Shown here: positions 5,961-8,418 of the stretch, one piece after another
How positions within the stretch are numbered: the first letter of the stretch is position 1
How the letters are laid out: every line of letters begins with the position of its first letter
Assembly: GCA_015711895.1 (NCBI GenBank)
Contig: JACVJH010000361.1
Coordinates: forward strand, 1-8,418
Reading direction: 5' to 3'
Source: Candidatus Solincola tengchongensis
Lineage (GTDB): Bacteria; Actinomycetota; Geothermincolia; Geothermincolales; RBG-13-55-18
Length of the DNA: 8,418 nt
Made by a program: the position numbers and the translations under genes
The notes under the pieces: generated by a model
Database searches by the model: none
Told to the model about the DNA's origin: nothing
What the model saw: the letters and a program-made list of their open reading frames with translations, nothing else

Positions 5961-6359
5961 TTGAGCACGGGCGCCGAGGAGAACGCCTACCATTTGCTGC
6001 AGGAAGCCCGCTGGCTTCTGGGGAACAGCCAGCCGGACAGGGCGGCGTCCCTCCTGGAGAAGGCCAAGGCGCTGGAGCCGGGCCGGGGTTCCATACTGGA
6101 GGCCCTGGGGACGGCCTATTACAACAGCGGACGTCCGGACAGAGCGCTCCGGGAGTTCGAGGAGGCCCTGGAGGTCGATCCCACCAACCACTTCGCCAGG
6201 TACGGGCTGGGAAGGTGCCTTTACCGGACCGGGAAACTTCGGATGGCCATTGGGCAGATGAAGCTGGCAGCGGTCATGGCCCCGGGAGTGGAGCTCTACC
6301 GGGAGACCCTGCGACGTTTCCAGCGCGAGCTGGAGAGGAAGGGCGAGGCCCGGGCATGA
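5961..6359 (+). CDS. Small tetratricopeptide repeat (TPR) protein
   Basis: From TTG 5961 the product is 132 residues, almost entirely helical repeats. A first TPR-like unit covers about residues 6-39 (LLEKAKALEP at its end). A clear consensus unit spans 43-76 (LGTAYYNSGRPDRALREFEEALEVDP), and a third covers 77-110 (YGLGRCLYRTGKLRMAIGQMKLA). A charged C-terminal helix ends the protein. There is no signal peptide or membrane segment, so it is probably a cytoplasmic adaptor. Its stop overlaps the start of the HAD phosphatase by four bases (ATGA), implying translational coupling. As I recall, actinobacteria such as Mycobacterium tuberculosis carry a TPR gene directly before a HAD-IIA phosphatase (Rv1691-Rv1692), which supports a functional link. 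No catalytic residues are present. The start is the least certain part. Confidence 0.82.
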   Translation: MSTGAEENAYHLLQEARWLLGNSQPDRAASLLEKAKALEPGRGSILEALGTAYYNSGRPDRALREFEEALEVDPTNHFARYGLGRCLYRTGKLRMAIGQMKLAAVMAPGVELYRETLRRFQRELERKGEARA

Positions 6360-7165
6360 GCGCGCAACCGGAACTGCCCCCCGTAATCGAGCGCTACCAG
6401 GCCTTCCTAGTGGATATGGACGGGGTCGTCTATCTCGACCGGGAACCGGTTGCCGGCGCGGCCGATTTCGTCCAAGCCGTGCGGCGGGAGAAGAAGAAGC
6501 TGCTCTTTCTGACCAACAACTCCAAGTTCACGCGCGCGGAATACCGGGAGAAGCTTGCCGGGGTGGGCATCCCGGCCTCGGAGGAAGAGGTCCTCACCTC
6601 CGCGGCGGCCACTGCCGATTTCCTGCGCGAGAACTACGACCTGGGGGGGAGTACCGCATTCGTCATCGGCGGGAGGGGGGTGGAGGAGGAGAGCGCCGCT
6701 ACGGGCCTCCGCCTTCTGCGGGGTGAGGAGGCCAAGGAGGCCGGTTTCGTGATCGTGGGATGGGACACGGACCTTACCTACGACAAGCTCCGCTTGGCCT
6801 GTCTCGCGCTGCACAGAGGTGCGGTGTTCATTGGCACCAATCCCGACGCCACCTTCCCCTCCCCGGAGGGACTCTGGCCGGGAGCGGGGGCCATCATCGC
6901 CGCTCTGGAGAGGGCGGCGGGGCGGGAGGCCTTGGTTGTGGGGAAGCCCAACCTGTACATGATGCAGGTGGCCCTTAACCGGTTGGGGGAGATAGCCGAC
7001 CGCACCCTGGTGATCGGGGACCGCCTGGACACGGACATCCTGGGCGGATGGAGGGCGGGGATGGACACCTGTCTGGTCCTCACCGGGGTCACCAGGCGGA
7101 AGGACCTGGAAGGGCGCCATCCCCAGCCGGATCTGGTGGTGGAGAACCTGAGGGAGCTGCTGTGA
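6356..7165 (+). CDS. HAD-IIA family hydrolase (NagD/4-nitrophenylphosphatase/glycerol-phosphate phosphatase type)
   Basis: This complete 269-residue protein has all HAD motifs in order. Motif I is DMDGVVYLD with nucleophile D20 and acid/base D22. Motif II is FLTNNS with T53. The IIA-type cap follows at about 75-190, including GWDTDLTYDKL (135-145) and GTNPDATFP (160-168). Motif III is GKPN with K197, and motif IV is GDRLDTDI with D222 and D227 for Mg2+ binding. The family dephosphorylates small phosphoesters: NagD acts on nucleotides, Rv1692 of M. tuberculosis on glycerol 3-phosphate, and PGP-type members on phosphoglycolate. Which applies here cannot be settled from sequence; the TPR neighbour favours the Rv1692-like role. 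It starts at ATG 6356 inside the ATGA overlap with the TPR gene and ends in a GTGA overlap with the methyltransferase, so it is embedded in an operon. Confidence 0.93.
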   Translation: MSAQPELPPVIERYQAFLVDMDGVVYLDREPVAGAADFVQAVRREKKKLLFLTNNSKFTRAEYREKLAGVGIPASEEEVLTSAAATADFLRENYDLGGSTAFVIGGRGVEEESAATGLRLLRGEEAKEAGFVIVGWDTDLTYDKLRLACLALHRGAVFIGTNPDATFPSPEGLWPGAGAIIAALERAAGREALVVGKPNLYMMQVALNRLGEIADRTLVIGDRLDTDILGGWRAGMDTCLVLTGVTRRKDLEGRHPQPDLVVENLRELL

Positions 7166-7881
7166 ACCCGGAACAGGCGAGGGAATGGACCAGGAGCCTT
7201 TACGGGCGGCTGCTACCAGAGGGCCGCGACGGATATCTTGCCTATATACACCTGCTTGACGAGCTCTGCCCGGATGGGGGAAGGGTGGTGGACCTGGGCT
7301 GCGGCGAGGAGGATTACCTGACCTTCCTCTTACCGCGGGCCGAGGTGGTGGGGGTGGACCGGAAAGCGGGTCGGGGTCGCTACCACGCTTACCTTCAGGC
7401 GGACCTGGAGGACGGGCTCCCCCTGGAGAGGGAATCCGTGGACCTGGCGGCCTGCAAGTTCGTTTTGGAGCACCTGAGGCACCCGGAGAGGCTGCTGCGC
7501 ACGGTCCGTGAGGTGCTGCGTCCGGGCGGCTGCCTGGTGGTCATGACGCCCAACGTGCTATATTATCCATATGCCCTTAATCTCCTCCTCTCCCGGCTAC
7601 TTCCGCAGCGCCTGCGCATGGGGCTTGTGAGCAGGATCACCGGAAGGGGGAGAGAGGACATCTTCCCGGTGTGGTATCCGTGCAACACGCCCCGCCGCCT
7701 CCGGAGCCTCCTCGAGGAATGCGGTTTCCGCGTGCTGCACCTGGAGGCCTATCCCGACTACCTGGTGAGCGCCGTATGTCGTCCGGCGGGGGCCGCGGCC
7801 GTATTCTACGAATGGTTCGTTTCCAGGCTGGGGATCGACTGGGCGGGCGGTTTCCTGGTGGCCGCCGCGCGACGGGAATAG
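7162..7881 (+). CDS. Class I SAM-dependent methyltransferase (Methyltransf_11/UbiG-like)
   Basis: The start is GTG 7162, four bases inside the end of the phosphatase gene, giving 239 residues. The frame is open upstream but would run inside the phosphatase. Motif I for SAM binding is VVDLGCGEE (42-50), the acidic residue after strand 2 is D66 (VVGVDRK), motif II/III is the segment around SVDLAACKFVLEHLRHPERL (92-111), and the conserved LRPGGCLVVMTPN (119-131) closes the Rossmann core. The C-terminal part (FPVWYPCNTPRRLRSLLEECGF, around 168-189) resembles methyltransferases of cell-surface polysaccharide or lipid clusters, where an NTPxxLxxLLxxxGF-like segment is frequent. The substrate is unknown. 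There is no transmembrane helix, though 136-150 is hydrophobic and might lie against a membrane. The next gene begins 12 bases after its stop. Confidence 0.9.
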   Translation: MNPEQAREWTRSLYGRLLPEGRDGYLAYIHLLDELCPDGGRVVDLGCGEEDYLTFLLPRAEVVGVDRKAGRGRYHAYLQADLEDGLPLERESVDLAACKFVLEHLRHPERLLRTVREVLRPGGCLVVMTPNVLYYPYALNLLLSRLLPQRLRMGLVSRITGRGREDIFPVWYPCNTPRRLRSLLEECGFRVLHLEAYPDYLVSAVCRPAGAAAVFYEWFVSRLGIDWAGGFLVAAARRE

Positions 7882-7887
7882 AGGGGG
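7881..7887 (+). promoter_or_regulatory. Ribosome binding site deciding the GTG start of the rhomboid gene
   Basis: GAGGGGG overlaps the last base of the methyltransferase stop and lies 6 bases before GTG 7894. An in-frame TAG at 7888-7890 rules out any start further upstream, so GTG 7894 is the first possible start in this frame. Confidence 0.6.
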
Positions 7888-7893
7888 TAGAAG

Positions 7894-8418
7894 GTGCTCC
7901 CGCTCTTCGACCGCAACCCCACCCGTAAGGTCCCCGTGGCCACCATCTCCCTCATCCTGGTCAACTTGGCCGTGTTCCTGTACATGCTCCTGCTGCAAGG
8001 GCCGCAATTGGAATTATTTACCTACAAATATTCGGTGGTGCCTTGGGAGGTGGTGCACGCCTCACCCCTGCCCCTGGGAGTCCTTCGTGAGGTACTCTCC
8101 TATCCGCCGGCGGCGGCACCCGCCAAGCAGGTGTACCTGCCGCTACTCACCTCGATGTTCCTGCACGACGGGTGGCTGCACATCCTGGGCAACATGCTCT
8201 ACCTCTGGATATTCGGGAACAACGTGGAGGATGTGCTGGGGCATCTCCCTTTCCTCCTCTTCTACTTCGCCTGCGGGCTCTTCGGGACCTTGCTCCACGT
8301 GGCCGTGTTCCCGAACAGCGTCGCCCTGCTCCTGGGGGCCAGCGGGGCCATCGCCGGTGTTTTGGGGGCCTACCTTCTGCTATATCCAAGGGCCTGGATA
8401 TACACTCTTTTCCTCTTC
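7894..8418 (+). CDS. Rhomboid family intramembrane serine protease (3' partial)
   Basis: The frame is open from GTG 7894 to the window end (175 residues). Visible features: a first hydrophobic segment (about 13-35); a long loop; the TM2 signature SMFLHDGWLHILGNMLYLW (87-105) with H91, H96 and N100; the WIFGNNVEDVLG signature (105-116); TM3 (117-137); and the catalytic serine motif GASGAIAGVLGAY (148-160) with Ser150 at the head of TM4. The catalytic histidine of TM6 lies beyond the window. Rhomboids cleave membrane-anchored proteins within or near the transmembrane segment; the natural substrate is not predictable. The extended N-terminal loop (about 36-80) between the first segment and the active-site helices is normal for this bacterial subgroup. 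Proximity (12 bases) to the methyltransferase suggests the same transcript. Confidence 0.94.
   Translation, partial: MLPLFDRNPTRKVPVATISLILVNLAVFLYMLLLQGPQLELFTYKYSVVPWEVVHASPLPLGVLREVLSYPPAAAPAKQVYLPLLTSMFLHDGWLHILGNMLYLWIFGNNVEDVLGHLPFLLFYFACGLFGTLLHVAVFPNSVALLLGASGAIAGVLGAYLLLYPRAWIYTLFLF

Noticed and set aside
5945..6355. N-terminal extension of the HAD phosphatase frame to 5945
   Set aside because: It is Gly/Arg-rich shadow of the TPR gene. ATG 6356 gives the normal HAD-IIA length with motif I at residue 20.
6608..6614. GCCACTG, the B12-box core of cobalamin riboswitches
   Set aside because: It lies inside the HAD coding sequence with no riboswitch context. No such box occurs in the leader of the B12-type radical SAM gene.
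8147..8389. An 80-residue minus-strand frame at the right end
   Set aside because: It is the antisense shadow of the rhomboid gene, whose GASG and HxxxN motifs are clear.
1..8418. tRNA, rRNA, CRISPR array, insertion sequence or attachment site
   Set aside because: Reading both strands showed no regularly spaced repeats, no tRNA-like T-loop with matching stems, no transposase motifs and no flanking direct repeats.

Overview
All supported genes in this GC-rich window lie on the + strand. There are eight: a 5'-truncated one, six complete ones, and a 3'-truncated one cut by the window end. The content suggests an anaerobic or microaerophilic bacterium. The clues are a multi-cluster ferredoxin-type oxidoreductase, a B12-binding radical SAM enzyme, frequent GTG/TTG starts and tightly overlapping genes. 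The TPR + HAD-IIA phosphatase pair resembles the Rv1691-Rv1692 arrangement I recall from Mycobacterium. That makes a deep-branching, high-GC Actinobacteriota lineage (for example Geothermincolia-like) my best guess, but this is inference and no marker gene is present.

Region 1 (1-3069) encodes a three-gene flavin/iron-sulfur dehydrogenase. It consists of a two-Rossmann FAD/NAD(P) oxidoreductase (alpha-like, start cut off), a protein joining two four-cysteine ferredoxin-type sites to a C-terminal BFD-like [2Fe-2S] domain, and a DAO-family FAD oxidoreductase (beta-like). The layout matches the heteromeric amino-acid/amine dehydrogenases (LhpBEF hydroxyproline dehydrogenase, PdhABFX dye-linked proline dehydrogenase, HcnABC, SoxABDG). 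The probable scheme is that the DAO subunit oxidises an amine or imino acid, the Fe-S protein relays electrons, and the two-Rossmann subunit passes them on. The substrate cannot be read from the sequence.

Region 2 (3070-4810) starts with a 211-base gap that holds several inverted repeats and an AT-rich island, a plausible promoter/leader. A 509-residue B12-binding-type radical SAM protein of unknown substrate follows.

Region 3 (4811-8418) has a 95-base spacer and then a compact run of five genes: a zinc-ribbon protein with four predicted membrane segments, a small TPR protein, a HAD-IIA sugar/glycerol-phosphate-type phosphatase, a class I SAM methyltransferase, and the N-terminal part of a rhomboid intramembrane serine protease. 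Junctions are 2 nt, a 4-nt ATGA overlap, a 4-nt GTGA overlap and 12 nt, so co-transcription is likely.

I see no tRNA, rRNA, CRISPR array, insertion sequence or convincing rho-independent terminator. I did not find a clearly new system. The items most worth checking are the ferredoxin-BFD fusion, the altered first glycine in the N-terminal FAD motif of the first gene, the structured gap before the radical SAM gene, and the unfamiliar zinc-ribbon membrane protein.
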